Assembly: GCA_016713535.1 (NCBI GenBank)
Contig: JADJOY010000001.1
Location: forward strand, 496,001-560,000
Reading direction: 5' to 3'
Length of the DNA: 64,000 nucleotides
Source of the DNA: Deltaproteobacteria bacterium
Lineage (GTDB): Bacteria; JADJOY01
A model generated the notes under the pieces. The model searched no databases and was not told the origin of the DNA. It saw only the letters and a list, made by a program, of their open reading frames with translations. Below, piece by piece: positions 9,544-21,131 of the stretch. The number at the start of each line of letters is the position of its first letter. Within the stretch, counting starts at the first letter, position 1. The position numbers and the translations under genes are program-made.

Positions 9544-9572
9544 TTGACGCACCCGGGGTGGGGTGCTATCTC
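9544..9572 (+). promoter_or_regulatory. Candidate promoter for tRNA-Lys
   Basis: TTGACG (9544-9549) and TATCTC (9567-9572) are separated by 17 bases. They end 12 bases before the mature tRNA 5' end, which suits a housekeeping sigma factor start near 9580. Read by eye. Confidence 0.5.
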
Positions 9573-9584
9573 ACTCGCGCCTCG

Positions 9585-9657
9585 GGGCCCATAGCTCAAT
9601 TGGTAGAGCGGCGGACTCTTAATCCGTAGGTTGAAGGTTCGAGTCCTTCTGGGCTCA
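9585..9657 (+). tRNA. tRNA-Lys (CTT anticodon)
   Basis: The cloverleaf can be folded by hand. The acceptor GGGCCCA (9585-9591) pairs with TGGGCTC (9650-9656) and A9657 is the discriminator. The anticodon stem GCGGA/TCCGT (9611-9615 and 9623-9627) encloses loop CTCTTAA with anticodon CTT at 9618-9620, exactly position 34-36. TTCGAGT is the T-loop. The 3' CCA is not encoded (CCC follows). It reads AAG, the main Lys codon in this GC-rich DNA. Confidence 0.95.
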
Positions 9658-9672
9658 CCCCGTCTTCCCCCA

Positions 9673-9731
9673 CAACACGCGCAGTCTCCTCGGCCCAGCC
9701 CGTCGGTGGTCCGATGATGCTGCGCGTGTTG
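9673..9731. repeat. 12-bp inverted repeat between two tRNA genes
   Basis: CAACACGCGCAG (9673-9684) and CTGCGCGTGTTG (9720-9731) are perfect reverse complements with a 35-base spacer. The spacer can form a smaller nested, bulged stem (TCGGCC with GGTCCGA). It lies between tRNA-Lys and tRNA-Leu and could terminate or direct processing of the tRNA-Lys transcript. No T-tract and no known RNA family is apparent. Confidence 0.55.
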
Positions 9732-9808
9732 CCCGGGTCTCGCGGGTGCGCGCACCGAGCAGCGGGTGGCGGATCGGGACGACCTGCTAGGCTCGGTCTC
9801 GAGGCCCC

Positions 9809-9892
9809 GCGAGAGTGGTGGAACGGCAGACACGCTGGACTTAGGATCCAGTGCCTTCGGGCGTGGGGGTTCAAGTCCCCCCTCTCGCACCA
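9809..9892 (+). tRNA. tRNA-Leu (TAG anticodon)
   Basis: Class II tRNA. The acceptor GCGAGAG (9809-9815) pairs with CTCTCGC (9882-9888), the discriminator is A9889 and CCA is encoded at 9890-9892. The anticodon stem CTGGA/TCCAG encloses CTTAGGA with anticodon TAG at 9842-9844, reading CTA and, by wobble, other CTN codons. The variable arm GTGCCTTCGGGCGT is long, as expected for Leu. A TAGGCT hexamer at 9788-9793 may be its -10 element. Confidence 0.95.
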
Positions 9893-9949
9893 GCACCTCC
9901 CCACCCGTGAGCGACGGTTCCGTGCCGTGGCACCGCGCTCTCGCGTCAC

Positions 9950-9979
9950 TTGGACGTGAGGATGCTGCACTGATATACC
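9950..9979 (+). promoter_or_regulatory. Candidate promoter for tig
   Basis: TTGGAC (9950-9955) and TATACC (9974-9979, preceded by TGA) are 18 bases apart, with the tig start about 85 bases further on. This 171-base gap after tRNA-Leu holds nothing else I can identify. Confidence 0.45.
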
Positions 9980-10063
9980 GCGCTGCTGCCCACCGCAGAC
10001 GCTTTTCCCCCACCATTCAGAGTCATTGAACCCTCGGGCCTCGCGCCGACGAGGAGAGATCGC

Positions 10064-11326
10064 ATGAAAGTCTCCGTCGAAGAACTGAGCACCACCCGCC
10101 GCAAGGTCGCCGTCGAGCTCGACCCTTCGGACGTCGAGGAACAGGTCGAACGCTCCTACCGTGAGCTCGCGCGGTCGGTGCAGCTCAAGGGCTTTCGCCC
10201 GGGCCGAGCGCCACGGACGATCCTCAAGCAGCTGTACGGCAAGGAGATCGATGCCGAGGTCACGGGCAAGCTGATCGAGGAGACGATCCCCAAGGCGCTC
10301 GAGGAGAACAAGCTCGAGCCGGTGACGATGCCGGTGATCGAGGACCGCGAGCTCGGCGAGGACCGCTCGTTCCGCTACACGGCGCTCGTCGAGGTTCAGC
10401 CCGATCTCGAGCTCAAGGACTATCGCGGCATCGCGGTCACGGCCGAGGCGGTCAGCGTCGCGAGCGAGGACGTCGACCGCGCGCTCGAGCAGCTCCGCGT
10501 GTCGCGCGCCACGCTCGTCGACCGTGACGGCGAGGTGCGCCGCGGCGACGTCGTGGTCGCCGACTGGGACATGGAAGTCGATGGCAAGGAAGGCTCGCAG
10601 GCCTCGCGTCAGGACGCCACGCTCGAGATCGCCGATGGATCGCTTCTGCCCGAGCTGGTGACGGGGCTCGAAGGCGCGAAGGCGGGCGAGACGCGCACGA
10701 TCACCGCGAACCTCGGCGACCGTGCACCCGATCCCTCGATGGCGGGGAAGACGGCCACCTTCAAGGTGACGGTGAAGAAAGTGCAGGAGCGCGTCCTGCC
10801 CGCGCTCGACGACGAGCTCGCCAAGGCGGTGAGCGGTCTCGAGTCGGTCGATGCTCTCCGCGCGGACGTGGAAACCAAGATCCGTGCCCGTCTGGAGCGT
10901 GACGCCAAGGCCAAGCAGCACGAGCAGATCGTCGATGCGCTGGTCGAGGCAAACCCGTTCGATGCTCCCGAGTCCCTGGTCGAGCAGTCGGTCCGCAGCC
11001 TCACCCGGTTCTCGGGCGCCGAGGTTCCCGAGGGCGAGTCCGAGGAGGCGCGCGAGGAGCGCAAGGGCGCCATCGAGAAGGCCGCCAAGCGCCAGGTTTG
11101 CGCCGATCTGCTGCTGCGGCGGATCGCGGACAAGGAGAGCATCTCGGTGACCGAGGACGACGTGAACGCCGAGCTCGACGAGCGGGCGAGCGCGATCGGT
11201 CAGGACGGGCGCGTGCTTCGCGCCGCGTACGAGAAGAAGGGCATCCTGGACGAGATCCGGGGCGATCTCCGGCGTCGTCGCACCCTGGATTTCCTCCTCG
11301 AAAGCGCCAATATCTCGGGCAAGTAG
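10064..11326 (+). CDS. tig: Trigger factor, ribosome-associated chaperone
   Basis: Chaperone and peptidyl-prolyl isomerase that meets nascent chains at the ribosome exit. 420 residues from ATG 10064, preceded by GGAGA. The N-terminal ribosome-binding loop has the signature GFRPGRAPRTI (about residues 44-54). The middle FKBP-like domain covers about 155-240 (RRGDVVVADWDMEVDG). The C-terminal part is the helical SurA-like cradle. It is the only gene here that ends in TAG. It starts the tig-clpP-clpX-lon proteostasis cluster and is followed by a hairpin. Confidence 0.95.
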   Translation: MKVSVEELSTTRRKVAVELDPSDVEEQVERSYRELARSVQLKGFRPGRAPRTILKQLYGKEIDAEVTGKLIEETIPKALEENKLEPVTMPVIEDRELGEDRSFRYTALVEVQPDLELKDYRGIAVTAEAVSVASEDVDRALEQLRVSRATLVDRDGEVRRGDVVVADWDMEVDGKEGSQASRQDATLEIADGSLLPELVTGLEGAKAGETRTITANLGDRAPDPSMAGKTATFKVTVKKVQERVLPALDDELAKAVSGLESVDALRADVETKIRARLERDAKAKQHEQIVDALVEANPFDAPESLVEQSVRSLTRFSGAEVPEGESEEAREERKGAIEKAAKRQVCADLLLRRIADKESISVTEDDVNAELDERASAIGQDGRVLRAAYEKKGILDEIRGDLRRRRTLDFLLESANISGK

Positions 11327-11336
11327 AGTCGTTCTC

Positions 11337-11360
11337 GGGGCGCGCTGTGCGGCGCGCCCC
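11337..11360 (+). terminator. Hairpin between tig and clpP
   Basis: GGGGCGCGC (11337-11345) and GCGCGCCCC (11352-11360) form a perfect 9-bp stem with a 6-base loop, starting 10 bases after the tig stop. There is no T-tract. A TAGACT hexamer at 11370-11375 just downstream could be the -10 of a clpP promoter. Confidence 0.5.
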
Positions 11361-11452
11361 GGGGCCCGTTAGACTCGCCGCTCAGACGCTCGAGGAGCGC
11401 GGCCCGCCCGTCCCGCTAAGGTTTGGTGGGCCGACAGACGAAAAGAGGATCG

Positions 11453-12055
11453 ATGAACCAACCGAGTGCCAGCTACCTCGTTCCCATCGTCGTCGAGCAG
11501 ACCAGCCGCGGCGAGCGCTCGTACGACATCTACTCCCGCCTCCTCAAGGAACGCATCGTCTTCCTCGGCACCGCCGTCGACGATGCGGTCGCCAACCTCG
11601 TCGTCGCCCAGCTGCTGTTCCTCGAATCCGAGGACCCCGAGAAGGACATCCACTTCTACATCAACTCACCGGGCGGGTCGGTGTCGGCGGGTATGGCGAT
11701 CTACGACACCATGCAGTACGTCAAGCCCGACGTGCAGACACTCTGCATGGGCATGGCGGCGAGCATGGGCGCTGTGCTTCTGGCCGCGGGTGCGCCGAAG
11801 AAGCGCTTCACGCTGCCGCACTCGCGGGTGCTGATCCACCAGCCGCTCGGTGGTGGGCAAGGACAGGCGTCTGACGTCGAGATCCACGCCCGCGAGCTCC
11901 TGCGCACCCGCGAGGAGCTGAACCGCATCCTGGCGCGGCACACCGGCCAGTCGATCGAGAAGATCGCCCACGATTCCGACCGCGACTTCATCCTCACGAG
12001 CGCAGAGGCCAAGGAATACGGTATCGTGGATGCGGTGATCGAGAAGCGCGTCTGA
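11453..12055 (+). CDS. clpP: ATP-dependent Clp protease proteolytic subunit ClpP
   Basis: Serine peptidase that forms the two-ring barrel used by ClpX. ATG 11453 ([20 protein letters not shown]) follows AAAAGAGGA, a good ribosome binding site, so the 30-base longer frame is rejected. The protein is 200 residues. The nucleophile Ser lies in [14 protein letters not shown], the His in [14 protein letters not shown] and the Asp in the region [32 protein letters not shown] is also characteristic. clpX follows by 48 bases. Confidence 0.96.
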   Translation: MNQPSASYLVPIVVEQTSRGERSYDIYSRLLKERIVFLGTAVDDAVANLVVAQLLFLESEDPEKDIHFYINSPGGSVSAGMAIYDTMQYVKPDVQTLCMGMAASMGAVLLAAGAPKKRFTLPHSRVLIHQPLGGGQGQASDVEIHARELLRTREELNRILARHTGQSIEKIAHDSDRDFILTSAEAKEYGIVDAVIEKRV

Positions 12056-12103
12056 GCCGCGACGGGAGGCGGCGGCGACTCGGACTGCACACGGGGGAGG
12101 CCC

Positions 12104-13366
<1,263 letters not shown>

Positions 13367-13400
13367 GGCACCACCCCGAGGCGAGTCCCGAGGTCACCTC

Positions 13401-15887
<2,487 letters not shown>

Positions 15888-16051
15888 GTCGGGACGGAAC
15901 CGGTCGAGGGGGCTGGGCGTGCGCTCGCCTATCGAGCCGGGTGGGTTCCTCTACGTGGCTCGCGTGGGATCAGTCGCGAGCTGCTCGCCCGGTTCTGATG
16001 GTCTCGCCGGACGGAGCGGCACGGTGCGAACGTGATTTGCACGCAGGAGGG

Positions 16052-16081
16052 TTGCCGACGCGACGAGACGTTCGCTATGTT
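16052..16081 (+). promoter_or_regulatory. Candidate promoter for the tRNA-Val/tRNA-Asp pair
   Basis: TTGCCG (16052-16057) and TATGTT (16076-16081) are 18 bases apart, with the tRNA starting at 16111. This fits one transcript carrying tRNA-Val and tRNA-Asp. The rest of the 222-base gap after lon (15888-16051) shows no gene. Confidence 0.45.
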
Positions 16082-16110
16082 CAGCGGACTTTCGGCCGGT
16101 CGAATGATCC

Positions 16111-16182
16111 GGGCGGATAGCTCAGCGGGAGAGCACCGGCCTTACAAGCCGGCTGTCGCAGGTTCGATCCCTGTTCCGCCTA
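16111..16182 (+). tRNA. tRNA-Val (TAC anticodon)
   Basis: The acceptor GGGCGGA (16111-16117) pairs with TCCGCCT (16175-16181) and A16182 is the discriminator; CCA is not fully encoded. The anticodon stem CCGGC/GCCGG encloses CTTACAA with anticodon TAC at 16143-16145. The T-arm GCAGG-TTCGATC-CCTGT folds cleanly. The position after lon, paired with tRNA-Asp, is the deltaproteobacterial arrangement. Confidence 0.95.
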
Positions 16183-16257
16183 CCGGGTGTGCCTTGGTGA
16201 CGGGGCGGATCGACGAGTCAGGAAGTCCCCGCAACGGATGAAGGGCACTAGTTTCTT

Positions 16258-16334
<77 letters not shown>

Positions 16335-16349
16335 CGTGAGGACCTAGAG

Positions 16350-16658
16350 ATGGCGATCGAAGTCGGGCAGTCGGTGAAGTTCCCGTTCGCGGGAAAGTCG
16401 ATGGAGGGCATCGTCGTCCAGGTGCACCCCAAGACCGTCGTGATCCGGGCCGACTTCCCCAAGCACAAAGGGAAGATCGTGCGCCGCCAGGCCCACGAGC
16501 TCGGTGACAAGGTCGAGACTAAGACCTCCGGTGGGCTCGTGAAGCGCTTCCTCGAGGGCCGGAAGAGGGCAAAGGCCGAGAAGGTGAAGGCCGTAAAGAA
16601 GGCCGCCAAGGAAGCCAAGGCGAAGAGCAAGGGCAAGGCGAAGGCTGCCGCCGAGTGA
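16350..16658 (+). CDS. Small basic protein with Lys/Ala-rich tail
   Basis: 102 residues from ATG 16350, preceded by GAGGACCTAGAG. The first 65 residues look like a small beta-barrel (VGQSVKFPFAGKSMEGIVVQ, then VVIRADFPKHKGKIVRRQ). The last 35 are almost all Lys, Ala and Glu (AEKVKAVKKAAKEAKAKSKG), like histone H1 or other nucleic-acid-binding tails. I do not recognise the family. Binding to nucleic acid is inferred from charge and fold type. The start 15 bases after tRNA-Asp suggests read-through from the tRNA transcript. A strong hairpin follows. Confidence 0.75.
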   Translation: MAIEVGQSVKFPFAGKSMEGIVVQVHPKTVVIRADFPKHKGKIVRRQAHELGDKVETKTSGGLVKRFLEGRKRAKAEKVKAVKKAAKEAKAKSKGKAKAAAE

Positions 16659-16696
16659 GGCGTGCGGCGCCAGCCGCGGCCTCTGGCTAGGGCCGT

Positions 16697-16729
16697 ACGA
16701 GCCGCGTTCCCGACGGGAGCGCGGCTCGT
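16697..16729. terminator. Bidirectional hairpin between convergent genes
   Basis: ACGAGCCGCG (16697-16706) and CGCGGCTCGT (16720-16729) form a perfect 10-bp stem; the loop carries a further TCCC/GGGA pairing. CCTCGTTTGG follows on the plus strand. It lies between the stop of the Lys/Ala-tailed protein (16658) and the stop of the PEGA lipoprotein on the other strand (16776), so it can serve both. Confidence 0.65.
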
Positions 16730-16775
16730 CCTCGTTTGGGGTCACGAGTCGCGTCGCCCGCTACGGCTCGTTCGC

Positions 16776-17123
16776 TCACTGCTGCAGGATGAACTTGTAG
16801 TTGTCCTCGAGCTCGGCCGTGAAGAAATATGGGAAGATGCCGGCGAGGATGAACAGCAGCTTGATATCGGCCTTGTAGACCGAGTCCACCGTCAGGTCGA
16901 GAGTCTTGTAGCCGGGCTTCTCGACCTTGACGTAATACGTTCGCGGAGCACCCGAGCGGTCCTGGAACACGATCGGCGCTGGACCTTGGAACTGGCCATT
17001 GATCGTGACGTTCGCGCCCTCCGGGTCGGTCACGATCCGGCTGCTGTGAAGGCAGCCCGAGGCGAAGACCGACAGTGCGACCGCAACGGCGAGCATTTTC
17101 GAGCACGGACCGAGACGGCGCAT
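16776..17123 (-). CDS. PEGA-domain lipoprotein
   Basis: 115 residues starting ATG at 17123. The N-terminus has a basic start, a hydrophobic stretch and a lipobox (SVFASGC), so Cys24 is probably lipidated and the protein anchored in the envelope. After that comes a PEGA-like domain (VTDPEGANVTINGQFQGPAPIVF ... YYVKVEKPGYKTLDL), a small beta domain usual in surface and periplasmic proteins of this group. The C-terminus has a hydrophobic stretch (LLFILAGIFPYFF) that may re-enter the membrane. Function not known. Confidence 0.8.
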   Translation of the reverse strand: MRRLGPCSKMLAVAVALSVFASGCLHSSRIVTDPEGANVTINGQFQGPAPIVFQDRSGAPRTYYVKVEKPGYKTLDLTVDSVYKADIKLLFILAGIFPYFFTAELEDNYKFILQQ

Positions 17124-17264
17124 CCGAGCCTCCTCTGGATGTCGAGCGCGGGACGATGGTTGTAGCGACGCCCCGAGTGGCCCGTCAAGGCTCGGCGCCG
17201 TCGGAAGGCGGATAGGAAGCCGGCGGACGCCATCACGGCGACCGCATGTCAGAGGAGTGTGGCC

Positions 17265-17687
17265 ATGAATGCACCTCGAGCGCGGTCCGCCCGACCCTCA
17301 CGCGCGCCGCGTCGGCGTCGGCGGCTTCTGGACCTCGTGGCGTTGTACCTCTGCCTCGCCGTCGCGCCGATGGCGGTCGCCGGCAAGCAATACGACGGCG
17401 GGCCGTGGCCCTTCCTGGCAAGCTGCTGCATCGGGCCGCGCGTCGGATTGCAGATGAACGAAGGCGTCGCAGTTCGCGACGTCGAGCAGTTCTCGTGGCT
17501 GCCTGTCGTCGGCTGGTTCGGCTATCGGTTCTACATGGCGTGGGAGGCCGGGCAGGGAAAGACGTTTTCCGAGATCGCCGCGGAAGAGCACCTGATGCCC
17601 GACGACGGTGCCCAGGCTCGGCCGCAGGTCGCCGTGGAATCCGACCCCGGCGAGGCCGGCTCCTCTCCGTCTGGGTCGCCTCACTGA
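17265..17687 (+). CDS. Small membrane-associated protein of unknown function
   Basis: About 140 residues. I chose ATG 17265, since AGAGGAG at 17250-17256 is well spaced for it; GTG 17259 would be too close. A strongly basic N-terminus (RRRRRLLDLVALYLCLAVAPMAVA) precedes one hydrophobic helix that could be a signal or anchor. Then come FLASCCIGPRVGLQMNEG and WLPVVGWFGYRFYMAWEAGQ, an aromatic, possibly membrane-embedded motif that I believe is shared by uncharacterised deltaproteobacterial proteins. The stop overlaps the rarA stop on the other strand by a few bases. Confidence 0.7.
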   Translation: MNAPRARSARPSRAPRRRRRLLDLVALYLCLAVAPMAVAGKQYDGGPWPFLASCCIGPRVGLQMNEGVAVRDVEQFSWLPVVGWFGYRFYMAWEAGQGKTFSEIAAEEHLMPDDGAQARPQVAVESDPGEAGSSPSGSPH

Positions 17688-19066
17688 GGCGGGTCGCCAT
17701 CGGCGCCTCGCCCCGCACTCACCGCCCGCGCGCGGCCCAACCGCTCCCGGATCGGCCCTTCCGCGCCCCGGTCGGTCGGCTCATAGAACGTTCGTCCGCG
17801 GAGCGCGTCAGGCAGGTGCTCCTGCTCGGCTAGACCCTGCTCGAAGTCGTGGGCGTAGCGATAGCCGCGCCCGTACCCGAGTTCCTTCATCAGCGCGGTG
17901 GACGCGTTGCGAAGGTGTAGCGGGACGGGGAGCGTGCCGGTCGCCTCGATCGCCTCGAGGGCGCGACCCATCGCCACGTAAGCTGCGTTCGACTTCGGTG
18001 CGCACGCGAGGTACAGGGCGCACTGCGAGAGCGGGATCCTCGCCTCGGGCAACCCCACGAACTCGAGCGCTTCCTTGGCGGCGACGGCGAGGGACAAAGC
18101 ACCCGGATCGGCGTTTCCGACGTCCTCGGCCGCGAAGATGATCAAGCGTCGCGCGACGAACCGCGGCTCCTCGCCGGACTCGAGCATGCGCAGCATCCAG
18201 TAGAGCGCGGCGTCGGGATCGGAGCCCCGCAGGCTCTTGATGAAGGCGCTCGCGAGGTTGAAGTGCTCCTCGCCGGCTTTGTCGTAGCGAAGCGAACGGC
18301 GCTGGGTGGCCTCGCGGATCGCGCCCTCGTCGATCGCGCCGGATCCGGACGGGGGGCTGACGATCTCGGCGGCGATCTCGAGGAGGTTGAGGGCCTGACG
18401 AGCGTCGCCTTCGGCAAGCCTGGCGATGCTCGCCAGGATCGCGGGCTCGGCGACCAGGCCCCGTCCGCCGAGCCCGCGGTCGGCGTCGGTCAGCGCCCGC
18501 TCGAGCAACGTGACGACTCGCCCCTCGCCGAGCGGCTCGAGCGTGAGCACGCGCGCGCGAGAGAGCAGCGGACCGATCACCTCGAACGACGGATTCTCGG
18601 TCGTGGCACCGATCAGGACGATGGTCCCGTCCTCGACGTGTGGCAGGAGCGCGTCCTGCTGCGCCTTGTTGAAGCGGTGGATCTCGTCGACGAAGAGCAC
18701 CGTGCGATGCCCCGAACGCCGCCGGCGACGCGCCCGGTCGACCGCCTCGCGGACGTCCTTCACTCCCGCGAGAACCGCGCTCACGCGCTCCGTCTCTCGG
18801 CCTGCTTCTTTGGCCAGCAGATGAGCGAGCGTGGTCTTGCCGCTTCCGGGCGGCCCCCAGAGGATCAATGACGGGAGCTCGTGCCGCGAGAGCAAGCTTT
18901 CGAGCAGCTTGCCGCGCCCGAGCAGGTGGTCCTGGCCGACGAACTCACCGAGGGACCGCGGTCGCATGCGCTCCGCGAGCGGTGCATCGCGGGGGACGGC
19001 GGCCGCCCCATGGCTCGCCTCGAACAGGTCGCCGGTGGACACGCTCGGGACGCTAGCATGCGACAC
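17681..19066 (-). CDS. rarA: Replication-associated recombination ATPase RarA (MgsA)
   Basis: AAA+ clamp-loader-like ATPase that acts at stalled replication forks. About 461 residues if GTG 19066 is the start ([20 protein letters not shown]); GTG 19042 is an alternative. Landmarks: [16 protein letters not shown], Walker [16 protein letters not shown], Walker [21 protein letters not shown], sensor [11 protein letters not shown], and the C-terminal [20 protein letters not shown] and GYRYAHDFE segments. Divergent from recN with 133 bases between. Longer in-frame extension upstream would run into the recN coding region and is rejected. Confidence 0.93.
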   Translation of the reverse strand: MSHASVPSVSTGDLFEASHGAAAVPRDAPLAERMRPRSLGEFVGQDHLLGRGKLLESLLSRHELPSLILWGPPGSGKTTLAHLLAKEAGRETERVSAVLAGVKDVREAVDRARRRRRSGHRTVLFVDEIHRFNKAQQDALLPHVEDGTIVLIGATTENPSFEVIGPLLSRARVLTLEPLGEGRVVTLLERALTDADRGLGGRGLVAEPAILASIARLAEGDARQALNLLEIAAEIVSPPSGSGAIDEGAIREATQRRSLRYDKAGEEHFNLASAFIKSLRGSDPDAALYWMLRMLESGEEPRFVARRLIIFAAEDVGNADPGALSLAVAAKEALEFVGLPEARIPLSQCALYLACAPKSNAAYVAMGRALEAIEATGTLPVPLHLRNASTALMKELGYGRGYRYAHDFEQGLAEQEHLPDALRGRTFYEPTDRGAEGPIRERLGRARAVSAGRGADGDPPQ

Positions 19067-19147
19067 CTGGGCGCGGCACGACGAAGCCGCGCCATTCGAG
19101 GCCCGGCTCACACACTCGGCGTTGCAGGGCCGGGGCCCGGATGCGGC

Positions 19148-19153
19148 TATACT
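19148..19153 (+). promoter_or_regulatory. Candidate -10 element for recN
   Basis: TATACT (19148-19153) is the best -10 match in the rarA-recN divergent gap and lies 46 bases before the recN ATG. A weaker TTGCAG (19122-19127) is 20 bases upstream, longer than ideal. No LexA-type operator was recognised by eye. Confidence 0.4.
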
Positions 19154-19199
19154 CGCGCGGTTCGGCCACGATCGGGGGGCCGACCCGCCGCCGCGCCTC

Positions 19200-20975
19200 A
19201 TGCTCGTCGAGCTCCATCTCAAGAACCTGGCGATCTTCGAGGACGCCTCCATCGTCTTCGGGGAGGGGTTCAACGTCATCACTGGCGAGCCCGGATCCGG
19301 GAAGTCGCTGGTGGCGGGCTCGATCGGGCTGTTGCTCGGCGGTAAGGGTGATCCCGATCGGATTCGCAGCGGGTCGGACGATGCCGAGGTGGCGGCACTC
19401 TTCGCGATCGATCCCCGCTCTGCGCGCGCAGCATCGTTGGGTGTCGAGGTCGACGAGGGTGAGGTGGTCCTTCGCCGCTCGCTCCGTCGCACGGGCCGCG
19501 CCGGCTCCGCCATCAACGGCGCGCTCGCGGCCACGTCGCAGCTCGCAGCCGTGGCCGACAAGCTGCTCTCGGTCGTGGGCCAGCACGAGCACCAGCGGCT
19601 GCTCGCGCCAGAGTGGCATCAGGTTCTTCTGGATCAGAGCGCGGGTCTCTGGAGCGCCCGGCAGCAGCTGCGGTCGGCCGTCACCAGCTGGCGCGAACGC
19701 CGTTCCGAGCTCGCGGCTGTCCGGGAGGGAGCAGCACAGCGCGAGGCAACGATCGCGCGCCTCGACCGCGAGCTCGAGGAGATCGATCGGGTCGCGCCGA
19801 GGCCAGGCGAGGACGAAGAGCTCGCGCGCGAGCGAGAGATCCTCCGCCACGCCGGTGAGCTCGCGGAGGTCGCGGCGCGCGGACGCGATCGGCTCTACGA
19901 AGGCGACGATGCGGCGGTGACCGTGGTCGAGCGGGTGCGGCTCGACCTCGAGCGGGTCGCGCGCCTCGATCCGTCACTCGGCGAGGTGGCCAAGCTGCTC
20001 GAGCCCGCCGAGATCGCCCTGCAGGAAGCGGGGCGTGCGCTGATCAGCTACGGGTCGCGCCTCGATCCCGACCCGGATCGGCTCGAAGCCCTCGAAGGCA
20101 GGCTGGGAGCGCTGGAGCGCCTCAAGCGGAGCCACGCCGGATCGCTCGCATCGGTGCTGGAGCGAGCGAGCGCGCTGCGTGCCGAGCGAGCTCGTTGCGA
20201 GGACGGGCCTGAGCGCCTCGATGCGCTCGCCGCCGAAGTCGCCAGCGCGGAGCGCGCCGCGAGAGCCCAGGCGCGAGGGCTGAGCGACCGGCGTGCGGCG
20301 CACTCGTCCGTGCTCGCGCGGGCGATCGAGCAGGAGCTCAACACCCTCGGAATGGCGGCCTGCCGCTTCGAGATCGAGGTCACCAGTCCTTCCACCGACG
20401 CGGAGCGCGAGCCGGGACCGGCTGGATGGGACGAAGTTCGGTTTCTCATCGCGCCGAACCGCGGCGAGGACCTGAAGCCGCTCGACCGGATCGCCTCGGG
20501 CGGCGAGCTATCGCGGGTTTTCCTGGCGCTTTCCCGGCACCTGGATCCCGCCCAGGAGCGACCGTCGCTGCTCTTCGACGAGGTCGACGCTGGCATCGGT
20601 GGCGCGGTCGCGGAGGTCGTCGGGCGCAAGCTGCGCGAGATGTCCCGCTACACCCAGGTGCTCTGCATCACTCACTTGCCGCAGATCGCGAGCCTCGGCG
20701 ACCGCCACATCCGGCTTTGGAAGGAAACGGTGGGACAGCGCACCGTGGCGCGAGCGGAGGAGGTCCGCGGCGAGGCGCGAGTGCGCGAGGTCGCGCGCAT
20801 GCTGGGCGGCGCCGATCTCACCGAGACGACGCTCAAGCACGCGGCTGAGATGATCGCGAACGGGGCACATGCAAGCGCGGACGAACCAAGCGCGGCCGGC
20901 ACGCCCGTCCCCGCGGCCGGTGCCGCGCGCGGGAGCGCGAAACGCAGCGGTGGCCCGCGCCGCTCACCGAGCTGA
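19200..20975 (+). CDS. recN: DNA repair ATPase RecN
   Basis: SMC-like ATPase of double-strand-break repair. 591 residues from ATG 19200 (MLVELHLKNLAIFEDASIVF). The P-loop reads GEPGSGKSLV, differing at two positions from the usual GETGAGKS. Then come the coiled-coil arms (Arg/Glu/Ala-rich, about residues 155-400), the signature IASGGELSRVFLAL, Walker B LLFDEVDAGIGG and VLCITHLPQIA. A short Ala/Gly/Pro tail ends the protein. Longer upstream frames overlap divergent rarA and are ignored. Confidence 0.94.
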   Translation: MLVELHLKNLAIFEDASIVFGEGFNVITGEPGSGKSLVAGSIGLLLGGKGDPDRIRSGSDDAEVAALFAIDPRSARAASLGVEVDEGEVVLRRSLRRTGRAGSAINGALAATSQLAAVADKLLSVVGQHEHQRLLAPEWHQVLLDQSAGLWSARQQLRSAVTSWRERRSELAAVREGAAQREATIARLDRELEEIDRVAPRPGEDEELAREREILRHAGELAEVAARGRDRLYEGDDAAVTVVERVRLDLERVARLDPSLGEVAKLLEPAEIALQEAGRALISYGSRLDPDPDRLEALEGRLGALERLKRSHAGSLASVLERASALRAERARCEDGPERLDALAAEVASAERAARAQARGLSDRRAAHSSVLARAIEQELNTLGMAACRFEIEVTSPSTDAEREPGPAGWDEVRFLIAPNRGEDLKPLDRIASGGELSRVFLALSRHLDPAQERPSLLFDEVDAGIGGAVAEVVGRKLREMSRYTQVLCITHLPQIASLGDRHIRLWKETVGQRTVARAEEVRGEARVREVARMLGGADLTETTLKHAAEMIANGAHASADEPSAAGTPVPAAGAARGSAKRSGGPRRSPS

Positions 20976-21131
20976 GCGGCTGCACCCCTCGGGAAGCGAC
21001 GAGATTCCAGGTACACCGAACACCGAGCGCTGCCGGGGCGAGCCAGGCAAGGCATCCTGGCGCCATACCGTGGCCTGCCGGCGTCCCCAGGGGGCGCCAC
21101 CGGCCGACGATCCAGAAGGGAGCTTCGATCC

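Noticed and set aside
9596-10921. 441-codon minus-strand frame across tRNA-Lys, tRNA-Leu and tig
   Set aside because: It would read through two tRNA genes and the tig promoter; the gene models on the plus strand are certain.
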